A DNA stretch of 64,000 bases from Coccinella septempunctata (taxonomy: Eukaryota > Arthropoda > Insecta > Coleoptera > Coccinellidae), in assembly GCF_907165205.1 (NCBI RefSeq), contig NC_058195.1, forward strand, positions 23,518,936-23,582,935, given 5' to 3'. The notes below the pieces were generated by a model, which was not told the origin of the DNA, ran no database searches, and worked only from the letters and a program-made list of their open reading frames with translations. Shown here in pieces: positions 42,458 to 52,684 of the stretch. Position 1 is the first letter of the stretch, and every line of letters starts with the position of its first letter. The translations under genes were made by a program, and so were the position numbers.

Positions 42458-44916
42458 CTAATATTGAATTCTCTTGAAGAGTGGAGTATAACTACGGTTC
42501 AAACTGATATTCGTTTGTATATTGAGACAATTCACATTGCTTGAGATTTCGTTCTCAATGAAAACGTTCTCCAAGAAATCCAGTCTGGTAAAGTTTTTTG
42601 TACTCGTCTGCAATAAAATTTTTGAGTTCTTTTGGGGGCTGAAGGAGTGCTTGTTGAATGATAGGTGGTGACCAAAAACAGACTTGTCCACGTTTCTTAG
42701 ATGTTCCTGTATTCTCGTTTTGAGGGGTCTGCATGTTCTTCCAATATAAGAGGCGTCACAATCTTTGCAATTAAGTTTGTATACTCCGTTTTTGTCTAGT
42801 GTGCAAATTTCATCTTTGTTATTAATTAGAATCTGCCCAAGGCTGTTAATGGGTTTCGTTGATACTTCTATATTAGGAAAATGTTGTTTCAGGGTTTTTA
42901 CTGATTTTTCAACGAGTCTTTTGTCTAAGTGGGGGATTGAAAAGTATTTTTTATCTCTATCATCAGGAATTCTCGGGTATGCACGTTCTGTGGTTTGTTT
43001 TGCCTGTTTCTTGTTTATTAATGAATCGACCATATCAGGTTCAAATCCGTTGTTGACGGCTATTTGTTTTATTCTATTTAGTTCCAATTTGTTGTTTTTC
43101 GGGGGTAACGGGATTGAAAGAAGTCTGTTTGTGTAAGAGTGGAAAGCTGCCATGATGTCTAGTATGGTTAGAGGCAGCGTGTATGACATGATCTGTTTGT
43201 GTGGGCTTGCAGTAAACATCAAAAACAAATCCAACGTCATCCCTTATAACTGTGACATCTATGATATTCATTTGCTTGTTCTCTTCTAATTCAATGGTGA
43301 ACTCAATATTAGGGTGGAATTTGTTTATGTTTATGCTAGAAGGTCTTGAGGTGTTCTTTGACCATTTCTTAGAATTACGAAAATGTCGTCTACATATCTT
43401 CTCCAAAGCATAATCTGCCCTATGTGTTTAGCCATTATCTGTTGTTCTAAAAATTCATGAAAACGTCTGATAGAAACTGAGATAGAGGATTCCCCATGGC
43501 CAATCCGTCTTCCTGCTCGTAAAAGTTACCGTTAAAAATGAAATAATTTTGGGAGAGACAAAAGTTCAAGAGAGTCAGAAAATCTATTCTTGTATGTTCC
43601 GGGATGTTTCGAACTCTCAGAAGATCACTGATTAGTTTCACGGTTTCACTCTTTGGTGTGCTGGTATATAGATTTTTCACGTCGAAAGAAACCATGGGGA
43701 AGTCATGGTCAAACTTTGTGTTTTTCAGTATTTCTACCAATTGAAGGGAATTTTTCACTGTGTACTCGGGTGTGAAGCTGCATAGATCCCTCATTACGTT
43801 CAAAACGAATTTTGACAAAAAATATGATGGTGTGTTTGTGAAACTGACTACTGGTCTGATGGGAATATCCGTCTTGTGGATTTTTGGTAATCCATATAAT
43901 TTTGGAAGATTTGGGTTGCTGGGCAACAAGTTTTTTGGTGATTGAAATTCATCCAAAAATTCCCGACAAGCTCTCTGATATGTTTTAAACTTTCTTATGT
44001 AAGAGGCTTGAGGACAACTATTCAGTTTCTTGAAGTTATTTTCGGTTAGGAACTTTTCTGTCTTATCAATGTATACATCCCTGTCTAATATGACCAGGCA
44101 GTTTCACTTGTCTGCCTTGGAAACTACCAATTTATTTTCCTGAATTTTCCTTCTTATTGATTTGATGGACCTGAAAAATTCTTTTTTTTTCTCCACATCC
44201 CGGTCATGTCTACATCTGTTGCCCCCAGGCTGTTGTTTTGAAAAATTTTCGTGTAGATGTTTGAGAAGATCATTTCTGACTATGTTATTCTTTGAGTCGT
44301 CATTGCATAAACGCTCAATGATTATGTCAAGTTCAACAGCAAACTCCTTCAATTGGAATTTGTAATCTAATGAGGTGGGATAGTTCTGTATAGAAAACTT
44401 TAATCCCAGCTTCAAAAGCTCAAGCTCATGTTCATCGAAGTGGATTGCGGACAAGTTTTTTATTCTTTCGTGAAACTTGAAATCAGAATGGTTTTTCTTA
44501 GATGATCTTGGTATTGAATTTTTATTCTTGATGAGCACATTAAGTTTCTTGTTTACCTTGCTGAATTTCAGATTTCTTCCATATTGCACATTCATGGTGT
44601 TGTCATTGAATATCTCCTGTAGTTCATCGTACTCCAACGTCATGTTCAGGTTGTCGTAGGTGATCTTCATAAGGCAGTTTACCTCTTTCAATCTTCCTTA
44701 GTGCTTCCGAATGTTGTCTTTGATTATTTTCAGTTCGAGGTTCTTTATGTCCCTCAGTGGAACGTTTTTTGAGGCTTTTACTCTTGCGAATGTTGGGGTG
44801 ACTTTGTTGAAAAGGCATCTCTGCAGGAACCATATGTCGATGTTGATTCTGGCTCTTCTCATGGAGAGTCTTCCGTATTTTTCAGCCAAATGCACCATAT
44901 AATTTGTTGACAACAC
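42458..44916 (-). pseudogene. Penelope-like element RT/GIY-YIG gene, frameshifted
   Basis: N-terminal frame from 44916 (AEKYGRLSMRRARINIDIWF), then a frameshift near 44700 to the piece ending KLVVSKADK with a stop at 44104. Next come NLPKLYGLPKIHKTDIPIRP, MVSFDVKNLYTSTP (motif A), YEQEDGLAMGNPLSQFLSD (motif B), a stop, and IMLWRRYVDDIFVIL (motif C intact). A frameshifted palm end leads into the C-terminal ORF with GVYKLNCKDCDASYIGRTC (GIY-YIG) ending at 42458. It is a different subfamily from 31915-34290 (WRRYVDDIF versus LRLYVDDTF). Confidence 0.9.
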
Positions 44917-44933
44917 AAGTTCTTATTTTTAGC

Positions 44934-44971
44934 GGTACTGATGATGGCTAACTAGCCGAAAGCGCTCTACC
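44934..44971 (+). ncRNA. Hammerhead-like motif, right terminal repeat of the PLE
   Basis: Stem I GGTA (44934-44937) with TACC (44968-44971); CUGAUGA 44938-44944; extra U 44945; stem II 44946-44950 with 44953-44957 closing a 2-nt loop (or four pairs and a 4-nt loop); GAA 44958-44960; self-complementary AGCGCU 44961-44966; C 44967 as the predicted cleavage nucleotide. Confidence 0.58.
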
Positions 44972-45060
44972 AGCTCTACGATAAAATATACTCAAATTAT
45001 ACGTTTTCTTTAAATTGACATTATTAAATTATTTGAGAACACAGCCCACAACCCACATAG

Positions 45061-47619
45061 AATCTCATAATTTTCTCTTGGAAAGTCGAAGGATTGAGAG
45101 CCCGCAGACCAGAATACGAAGAACTGATTGAAGAGAAGAGACCGGATGTCATAACTCTTCAAGAAACAAGACTTAACCCCAACGTTCGCATAGCATCTCC
45201 CAATAACGATATCTACAGAAATGATAGACCTAACAGCACAGGTGGCGTTGCTATACTGACAAGAAGGAATATCGATCACCATTTCGACCAAATATTCAAT
45301 GGTAAAGAAGTAGAAGCAATATCGATTATTGTGAATACCAATTGAGGACAAGTGAAGATTATTTCGACTTTCACATCACCGGATAAGAACATGCTGGAGG
45401 AGGATCTGAAAATGCTACTAGATGGAAGACACCAAATGGTGATCTTAACTGCAAATCGCAGGAATGGAACAGTAGGGTGGAAAATACCAACGGGAGAAGA
45501 CTGAAAATTTATGCTGGAAAACTTAATGCAGTTGTGATCGGACCTGATTTACCGACCTACATTCCAAGAGTAAATGGACTACCAGATGTACTGGACATTG
45601 TCGTAATGAAAGACATCACTGAAGAAATCAGCATTGATACAATTGAAGATGGAACTTCAGACCACAGTCCCATAGAATTCATAGTGGGACATGTCCCAAG
45701 AAACGAATTTACCTCTGGAGAAAATCTCGGAAATTCTCCAAATAAATACCCGGGATGAATTAGATGAAGCAGATGGAAAAATGGAAAATACAATAAAAGT
45801 AGCATATGAAGAAAGCACCAAGAGAAGAAGGAAACCAATTCCGAAACACTCACATGGAGATACGCCAAGGGATATAAAGGAACCTATAAAAAAGAACAGA
45901 AGACTCAGAACAATCTACAGAACAACAAAAAGAGAAGAAGACAAGAAGAAACGGAATAAGCATAGTCAGATATTGAAAAAAAGAACTGCGTTATAACAGA
46001 TGGCACCAGAAATTGAAGGAACTGAATACAATAGATCACTCGGTTTGGAAAATGCAAAAACGCTTACGACGAGAGCGGACAGTTATACCCCCACTGCATG
46101 AAGCAAACGGAATGGTATATACGAAATGTGAAACGGCCGAAGCACTCGCCGACTTAATTGAGAGAGAAGCCAGAATAAACTACAAAAATGATGATGACAA
46201 TGAAGATCTAAAAAAAGAAGTGGAGGCAAACGAAAATTTGATGCTGGAACCACCGGAAACCGAAATCACTCCAAAACCGGCTTCACCGACAGAGATCAAA
46301 GAGATCATAATGAAGTTGAAAAACAGGAAAGCGCCTGGAGAAGATAGGGTAACGAATTATATGTTGAAGAAATTGACTAGAAAAGGAATAGCAGCCTTGA
46401 CGAATATAACAAATGGAGTTATGAAGACCGAATACTACCCAAAGTGATGGAAAACTGCAGAAGTTATAGTTTTCAACAAGCCTGAAAAGGAACGGAGATT
46501 TCCTCAAAATTATTGACCTATCAGTCTACTATCAGCACTAGGAAAAAGCGTGAGAGGGTTATCGCTAAAAGGCTGAATGAGGAAACAGAAATGTTGAAAA
46601 TAATTCCACCCGAACAATTTGGATTTCGACGAGAACATTCGACTGAACTCAGACTACTGATGGATATCGAGAGAGCTTTTGATAGAGTATGGCACGAAGG
46701 CCTTATCTACAAGATGAAAAAAGCAGGATATTCGACCAAGCTTTGCAAGATTATAAGGAACTATCTAAGGAATAGAAACTTTTATGTTAAGATAGATGGA
46801 GCAACCTCTCAAACCAGACAATTGGAAGCGGGAGTGTCTCAAGTATCGGTACTTGGACCTCTGCTTTACGCAGTATACGTTCATGATATCCTGAAGAATG
46901 CTAGAAATATGCTCACCTTGTACGCAGATGACACAGGAATAGCGTGCAGACATCGACGCCCAGAGCTCATATACCAGAGACTGCAGGAAACCATAGATAA
47001 ATTACTCAAATGGTGCATCAAATGGAAAATCCAAATCAATGGAAGAAAGACTCAAGCAATATTACTGCAAAAGAGAAGATTGAGGATGGAAGAAATCCTT
47101 GAAGTTGATGGAGAAGAGGTTGAATGGAAAAATGAAGCAACAACCCTAGGAGTGAAGCTTGACAGAGGACTAACATGGAAAAACCACATCGAATGTGCAG
47201 TTGATAAAACAAAAGCCGCAATGAGTAGATTTTATCCACTCATAGGCAGAAGATGTCATATGAATAAGAACATCAAGTTGACGATGATTAAAACTATCGT
47301 GCGACCACAACTCACATATGGATCGGCGGCATGGGGCTCCGCAGCCAAGACCCACATCAAGAGAATACAGACCACTGAGAATAAACTCCTTAGAATGGCG
47401 ATGGATGTACTCTGGTTTGTTAGAAACAAACGAATCTACAAGGATTTGGAATGGGAACCAGTTACAGAATGTATGAAGAGAAAGGCGGAAAGGATATTCG
47501 ACAAAGCCAAACAACATCCAAATGAGGAACTACGAAGATTAGTCGACTACGATCCAACAGAAGGAGCTAGAAGGTCAAGAACCTACCACCGAAGACCGAG
47601 AGATCAGTTGAGGATTTAA
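45061..47619 (+). pseudogene. Jockey-clade LINE copy 2: ORF2 endonuclease and reverse transcriptase
   Basis: Endonuclease: VEGLRARRPEYEELIEEKRP, ITLQETRLNPN, STGGVAILTRR, SDHSPIEFIVG. RT: RKAPGEDRVTNYML, PPEQFGFRREHSTELR, MDIERAFDRVWHEGL (motif A), SVLGPLLYAVYVHDIL (motif B, with GVSQVS for GVPQGS), LTLYADDTGIAC (motif C, YADD). The C-terminal Jockey signature is LWFVRNKRIYKDL...QHPNEELRRL. Frameshifts or stops near 45350, 45470, 45750, 45995 and 46447-46515. The last ORF (46513-47619) is long and open. Confidence 0.92.
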
Positions 47620-47879
47620 ATGTAGCCGAAGAAGAGCTTAACCTATAAAAGATATAGGCAGCATACAACTATCAACATGACTATGATCGTGAGAGAGTCC
47701 AGAAACCACAAGAGTCAACTGGTTGTTAGGCAAAAAGCCAGGAACCTATGAAATTTAGGGTATTAAGTGGGTCTCGAGCTCAGGAGAGTGATAATCCCCA
47801 CACTGTTCTCCCTCAGGAGAGGGTGTGTTCGTCTGCCTTGCAGATTTTCCCCCGGCTACATCAAAAAAAAAAAAAAAAG
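47620..47879 (+). repeat. 3' UTR and poly(A) tail of Jockey copy 2
   Basis: About 240 bp of untranslated sequence ending in a run of ~16 A at 47863-47878. The DUF4780-like frame starts immediately after, so the LINE end is clear. Confidence 0.82.
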
Positions 47880-48523
47880 CGGTAGCGAGTTTGCCCTTGA
47901 AGGTAGCTCTCATTCAAGAGGGCTGGCCAGAGAGGGCACTCTCGAAGGAGGAATTCAGCACTGTGGAGCTGACGGTGGTTTCCGCGATGGACAAGATCCA
48001 GACCGGCCAGCCTTATCCGTCGTTCCGGAGTGCTGAACTCAACCACTAGGGGGCAATCATAACCTCTTGTGTAGGCGTTTTCAGCAGAAACTGGCTACAG
48101 GGTAGTCTGTCGAAGATGAAGCTTCCGAAGGGACTCCGCCTCAAGATGATTGTGATGGGGGACCTGGAAAGATTGACGAGAGTGAGTCTGTGGCTGAGGG
48201 GAGCTCAAAGCTCCACGCCCACGGGACTGATTTTCAGGAGAATAGAGATGTCGAGTCCGGCCCTCAAAACCAGAGGCTGGGGGGTCTATAACAGGATTGA
48301 CAAGCCTGTAATGACACAAGTCATTATTGGTATGGACAAGGCGTCTCTCGAGGTCTTGAAGGCCTGCAAATTCCCAGTTGGGATTGGAATGCGGATGGGC
48401 ACATGCAAGCTCATCCAAGGCCCAGGCCGGGTTACAGATGCTCCAGTCTCTTCGACTGCACAGGCAGCTCCAACAACGGTGCCCAGTGCCGAGGAGAAGG
48501 AGATCTGCACTCCAGAGGAGTAA
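47880..48523 (+). pseudogene. DUF4780-like transposon-associated protein, one stop
   Basis: A single frame with one TAG (48047-48049): VALIQEGWPERALSKEEFST, YPSFRSAEL, RNWLQGSL, LPKGLRLKMIVMGDLERLTR, SLWLRG, GWGVYNRIDK, VTQVIIGMDKASLEVLKACK-like text and MRMGTCKLI. This resembles the DUF4780 domain common in insect retroelement ORFs; its biochemical role is unknown to me. The N-terminus is missing at the poly(A) boundary. G+C is clearly higher than in neighbouring DNA. Confidence 0.6.
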
Positions 48524-48689
48524 TCCTCTACCCTGACTGACCAGTCGGAGATGGAGGTGGACTCAGCGAGGGCTCCCACCAAGCCCGTGTCTCCCGTTGC
48601 CCTACCGGAATTTAAGGAGACCGGCTGGCTCTGAAAGAGATTGATAACGAAGAAATCCATCGAGAATTATTGGCGAAGAAAAAAAACTG
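48524..48689. other. Junction between two opposed DUF4780-like pieces
   Basis: Contains the end of the plus-strand piece's 3' region. No separate feature. Confidence 0.4.
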
Positions 48690-49437
48690 GACAATGCGGA
48701 GGTTGGCCAAATCCCACGGCTTGATCTGCAACAAGCAGTTGCCAAGCCACGAGACGGTAGCCTCGTCCGAACATCTGATCATAAGCCAACCCGGCTTATG
48801 AGTGCAGCTCAAGAAGCGGATTCCCGCTCCTTTTTCCTCCTTCCTGAGGGTATGCCTCAGGATGGCGCCCTGGAGCAGGTCCAGCTGCTCGGCTGAAAGC
48901 TTGGTTTCGGGCTCCTTGTCGACAATGCCGACCTTGATCCCCTCCACCATCTCCTTGTAGGTCACCTCCTTACTGACGGTTCCCCCAGGACAGTGCTTTT
49001 TCGCACTGGCGCTAGGGGTGCTGCCATCAGAACGCAACCTCTTTGGAGTTTTGGCAGCAGGTGTTGGGAGGTTTGGTTCCCTCTCCTTTTCTGCTACCTT
49101 TTCGCCGCCTTCGCGTAGCACTGTCGCAAGTGCCGACTTGTAGTCGACACCCGATTGCAGTAGCCGTTACAGGCGCCTTTTGGCTGCTCCCGCCATTCAT
49201 CTGCGTTTGGAGGTTCTCAACCTCCTTAGCGACTACAGCGATCGCAGTCTCGGGGATACCCTCTCCTAGGGCGGTTCCGGATTTCTCCTCTGCGCCTGGG
49301 GTTGGGTTGATAATGGCAGAATCAGGTTTCACCCCGATTTCTGCGCATTCCTCTTTCGAGGTTTCGGACGTCGAGATAGGATTGATCCGCGTCTCGACTG
49401 GTTTTGGTTATATGTTAGTTTCTTTGTCGGTTTCCAT
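48690..49437 (-). pseudogene. Second DUF4780-like ORF, N-terminal half, opposite strand
   Basis: The minus strand begins METDKETNI with an early TAA (49413-49411), then a low-complexity region and, after a frameshift around 49030-49100, KTPKRLRSDGSTPSASAKKH, TVSKEVTYKEMVEGIKVGIV, GWLMIRCSDEATVSWL and IKPWDLANLRIV. It stops half-way through the DUF4780-type domain at ~48690. It overlaps in content with, but is not a close copy of, 47880-48523. Confidence 0.6.
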
Positions 49438-49548
49438 AAGCGGTCCCACGAGAAGGGAAGAAATAAAAGTCCGCTAGGGCAGTGCTGCCTTACCCTGGTA
49501 AGCCATATTGAAACCGGAGTTCGCCTATTAGGAACTCATCTTAACTCA

Positions 49549-50169
49549 ATGAGCTACTCAAAGAGGAAGTTTTTCGTCTATGTGGACGCTAATCTGAGGT
49601 GGTATATTCATACTGATAATGTTTGTGGTAAGCTAAACACTGCTTACTATGCTTTATTACGACTCAGGAGTTGTCTCCCTGTCGAGGAGCTGCTGACTAT
49701 TTATTACAGCATGGCTTATAGCCATTTAAGTTACAACGTTGTTCTCTGGGGCTCCTCGGTAGGGTCTAATCGGGTGTTTATTTCCCAGAAACGTATCATA
49801 CGCCTCATTTTCAAACTTCGCCCATGTGATTCATGCCGTCCGATTTTCTACCAATTTCAAATTCTTCCCTTCCCCTGTATATTTATTATCAATAGCCTTG
49901 TCTACGTCCATCTGAACGTAAGTAACTTCAAGAAATGCTCTGACTTTCACGAGTATGGAACACGAAACTATGACACTATTGCCTTTCCCCGACATCATAC
50001 AGCTAAATATGAGTCATCACCAAGCTATATGGGTATCAAATTGTATAACCGGTTGCCCAGTAGATTGAAATCCATGAATGGAAGGTCTTTCAAGAGAGAG
50101 GTCAAATTGTTATTGCTCAAGAGATGTTACTACAGTATAGACGAGTTCCTCAAGGACTCCATCAGTTGA
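49549..50169 (+). pseudogene. Crack/Daphne/L2-like LINE: RT C-terminal region
   Basis: An open frame of 206 codons that starts inside the thumb: VYVDANLRWYIHTDNVCGKL, LTIYYSMAYSHLSYNVVLWG, QKRIIRLIFKLRPCDSCRP, GIKLYNRLPSRLKSM and FKREVKLLLLKRCYYS. The ATG is not a natural start; the element is 5'-truncated. Same family as 10590-11690. Confidence 0.85.
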
Positions 50170-50300
50170 ATCTGTAATTTTTTTTTATTTTTTTTTTATT
50201 GTAGTTCTTTTCTTATGTTTGTTATTTTGTATGACTTGTCCTATACATTTTTATAATGTCCAAAAGGATTAATAAAGTTTATTATTATTATTATTATTAT
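50170..50300 (+). repeat. 3' UTR and (ATT)n tail
   Basis: Carries attaataaagttt and then an ATT microsatellite at 50281-50300. Same end structure as at 11640-11690. Confidence 0.8.
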
Positions 50301-50569
50301 ACGATGTTCCACCTTGAACTGGGGGATTTTTGATGAGGTGGTCTCCTCTCGATCCGGCCAATTAAGGCAACATCTCCCGCAAACAAGTTTGCATGGTTTG
50401 TCAACTGCCGCCAGTCTTTGACTGTCCGGTCAAGTTGGCGCCGTCAATCCTGTGCAAGGCTACCAGTAGTGTTTTTGAGACTACGAGCCAATTTATAGTC
50501 CCACAGTCCTCAGCTTAATTTGTAATCATTAGCAGAAGGACCCCTTCTATCCGCCACCTGGAGACGCGC
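50301..50569. other. No gene recognised
   Basis: Relatively G+C-rich spacer with no recognisable protein similarity. Confidence 0.4.
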
Positions 50570-50799
50570 CTGGTTGGTACTTCACCCCAATGCCAGGTAA
50601 TGCAACTTACAATGTGTCTTAAAGCGAAACTGTCTTCGTGAGTTTTTCTTAACCCATAAATCTTTGGTAGAACAGAATTGTGGATCCTGATCTTTTTTTT
50701 GTTCGGTCTATGTATTCATCTTAGATAATGTTTTGGCGAAACTATTCACTCGCTCTTGGAATTTCTTGGTTGGGTCCTTATCAATTTCGATTCCAGTTA
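50570..50799 (-). pseudogene. Penelope-like element RT fragment, minus arm
   Basis: Minus-strand frames read DKDPTKKFQERVNSFAKTL and, shifted, LPKIYGLRKTHEDSF. They match NSDPTKKFQKTSNALVNEL and IPKLYGLRKTHKNTI of the intact PLE (31915-34290). The fragment meets the plus-strand piece 50800-51420 head to head. Confidence 0.75.
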
Positions 50800-51420
50800 C
50801 ATTTTTTTATTCAGAGGACCGATGTATTCACAATTGGATGGTAGCGCCATGGGTAACACTTCAAGCTCTGTTTCGGCTAGGATCGTGATGGATGAATTGG
50901 TTGGTGAGGTGTTGGCGAGGCTTCCCATTTATATCCCGTTTTTATATTTATATATCACAGCAGTTACCGAAGAAGACCTCGACAGCGTCTTACGTGATTC
51001 AATGAGTTCCATCCGAAACTTCAGTTCACTCCGGAGAAGGAAGAAGATGAAAAACTTGCCTTTCTTGATATTAAGGTACATAGAACTGAATCGAAGACTC
51101 TGATGACAAACTGGTTCGTCAAACCTACCAATTCATATAGAATATTAACGTACTTATCCGCAAGGTCTTTCAACCAGAGATTGACCAACATTAGAGACCT
51201 GCTGCATTAAATGATGAGACAGAGCTATCACTCTTTTACAATGCTAACTTAGAAACCATCAACTGCATTTTGAAAAAATATAATTACCCCAACAACTTTA
51301 TAAAGAGATGTGTTTTGTAAACTATATGTTGTGCCTCTTCTTATCAATAATAAAACTATAAAATTGAGAAGCTCTATTCAATGTCTGATCTTTACAAAAT
51401 TCTATTCAAAACGAGTGATT
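50800..51420 (+). pseudogene. Penelope-like element RT fragment, plus arm
   Basis: It reads SQLDGSAMGNTSSSVSARIV (motif B) and LPIYIPFLYLY, after which the VDD of motif C is missing, then EEDLDSVLR and, in another frame, LAFLDIKVHR and LMTNWFVKPTNSYRIL. Several frameshifts. The start within the region upstream of motif B is close to the truncation point of 34244-35385. Confidence 0.78.
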
Positions 51421-51970
51421 GCAGAGGTGAAACATACGTTTTCTTTCGTTGTGATTGTTTCGTTCTTGGTGCAAGATTGAAAGGTATTCGTTCATTATTT
51501 TACATACCACTTTGTGCATAATGTTGGGCTCCGTTGATGGTTAAATTTTCTTTTGCTAATTTGTGAATTAAGGACAGTTTTGTTTTGTTTCTATATTGGA
51601 AAATACCTCCATTGACATTGAATACTGTTATCTGAATTCCATATGTGCACCCGAAATCCCCTTTATCTGTAACGGTGTGGTACAACTGGTCTAATCACTT
51701 TTCTCACGTTTTCAAATCAGAGATTCTGAATGGAATAACGTCATTGTTGGCCAGCTTAGGACTTAAGAATATTATATTCGTGGTTGGTTTCCTTTTATGT
51801 TCTCATTTTTACTATCCTTTGTTATACCCCTATCCTTCGCTCAGTGGCCTTCCTTTGTGGTCTGTCGATATTAAGTCTCCCATATCGGCCCATGGGAGTG
51901 AAGTGTGTGCCCTTGTCTGCTTGATCCATTTATTTCGCTTACTTTGAGAATTCAAGTCAAGGAAAACTAT
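51421..51970. other. No gene recognised; end of PLE fragment and possible LINE 5' UTR
   Basis: Short ORFs on both strands without recognised domains. The last ~100 bp could be 5' UTR of the LINE whose ORF1 starts at 51983. Confidence 0.4.
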
Positions 51971-51982
51971 ATTTTTAATACG

Positions 51983-52642
51983 ATGTCTAACCGCTGCGGT
52001 AGTTGTTCATCTAAGATCAGTTCATCCCAGCTGTTTGTCACTTGTGAATCATGTTCCAACGTTTTCCATGCGAGGTGTGTAAGCCTGAATGAGGTCGATA
52101 TTCAATATCTTTCTGAGAAGTCGATTTCATGGAGGTGTCCGCCATGTTCTTTGAATTCCCGTTCTGCTCGATCTGGCTCTACTTCAGAAAACACTTCGAC
52201 ATCTCAGCCGATTACTATGGTTGAGTTTCAACGACTAATGGAGAAGATTTCTTCAATTGCTGAGGATGTTTCAGCAATACGAGTCAATCAGGACGACCTT
52301 TCTGAGCAGACTGCTCACTGCCAAAACTCGTTGGATGAACATAAAACCATTCTAACAAGGCACGAATCTGCGATCACTTCTCTGGACACAGAATTGGTCT
52401 CCATTAAGAATGTTAATAAAACTGTATCATCACAGGTAGCTGAATTGGGACGCAGGATTGATGGCATTGAAATGAATTCATCTGGTGCTGCTGACCGTTC
52501 CAATGTTGTTGATTCGGCTGAGACTCTTGAGAGACTTCGGAGATCTTACAATGTAATCATCAGAGGAGTTCCAGAGATGGTTGACACTTCAGAAGGACAT
52601 AAACAAAATTATCGATCATGTTGTTCCATCATCCTCGAATGA
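51983..52642 (+). CDS. LINE ORF1 with PHD-type zinc finger
   Basis: MSNRCGSCSSKI opens a PHD-like finger: C-x2-C ... C-x2-C ... FHARCV ... WRCPPC (residues ~5-60). A Ser-rich linker and a predicted coiled coil (ISSIAEDVSAIRVNQDDL ... VAELGRRIDGIE) follow, then RSYNVIIRGVPEM, the start of the RRM-like region of CR1-group ORF1. The frame then runs into a junction and stops at 52640-52642, so the C-terminal part is lost. The ATG at 51983 is preferred over the upstream one because the finger starts there. Confidence 0.8.
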   Translation: MSNRCGSCSSKISSSQLFVTCESCSNVFHARCVSLNEVDIQYLSEKSISWRCPPCSLNSRSARSGSTSENTSTSQPITMVEFQRLMEKISSIAEDVSAIRVNQDDLSEQTAHCQNSLDEHKTILTRHESAITSLDTELVSIKNVNKTVSSQVAELGRRIDGIEMNSSGAADRSNVVDSAETLERLRRSYNVIIRGVPEMVDTSEGHKQNYRSCCSIILE

Positions 52643-52684
52643 CTTATCTCATTATAGAGAATTTGTCTTCTCGTGTGAAACGTT

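Larger units (their letters stand above)
42037..45060 (-). mobile_element. Penelope-like element with 112-bp inverted terminal repeats and 13-bp target duplication
   Basis: The target aatctcataattt is at 42024-42036 and 45061-45073, and the interrupted Jockey ORF2 starts across the join. 42037-42148 and 44900-45011 are inverted copies of 112 bp, each holding the hammerhead-like motif. About 49 bp beyond the right arm (45012-45060) have no partner. The coding part runs on the minus strand. The layout is a full copy head to head with only the terminal part of a second copy. Confidence 0.93.
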
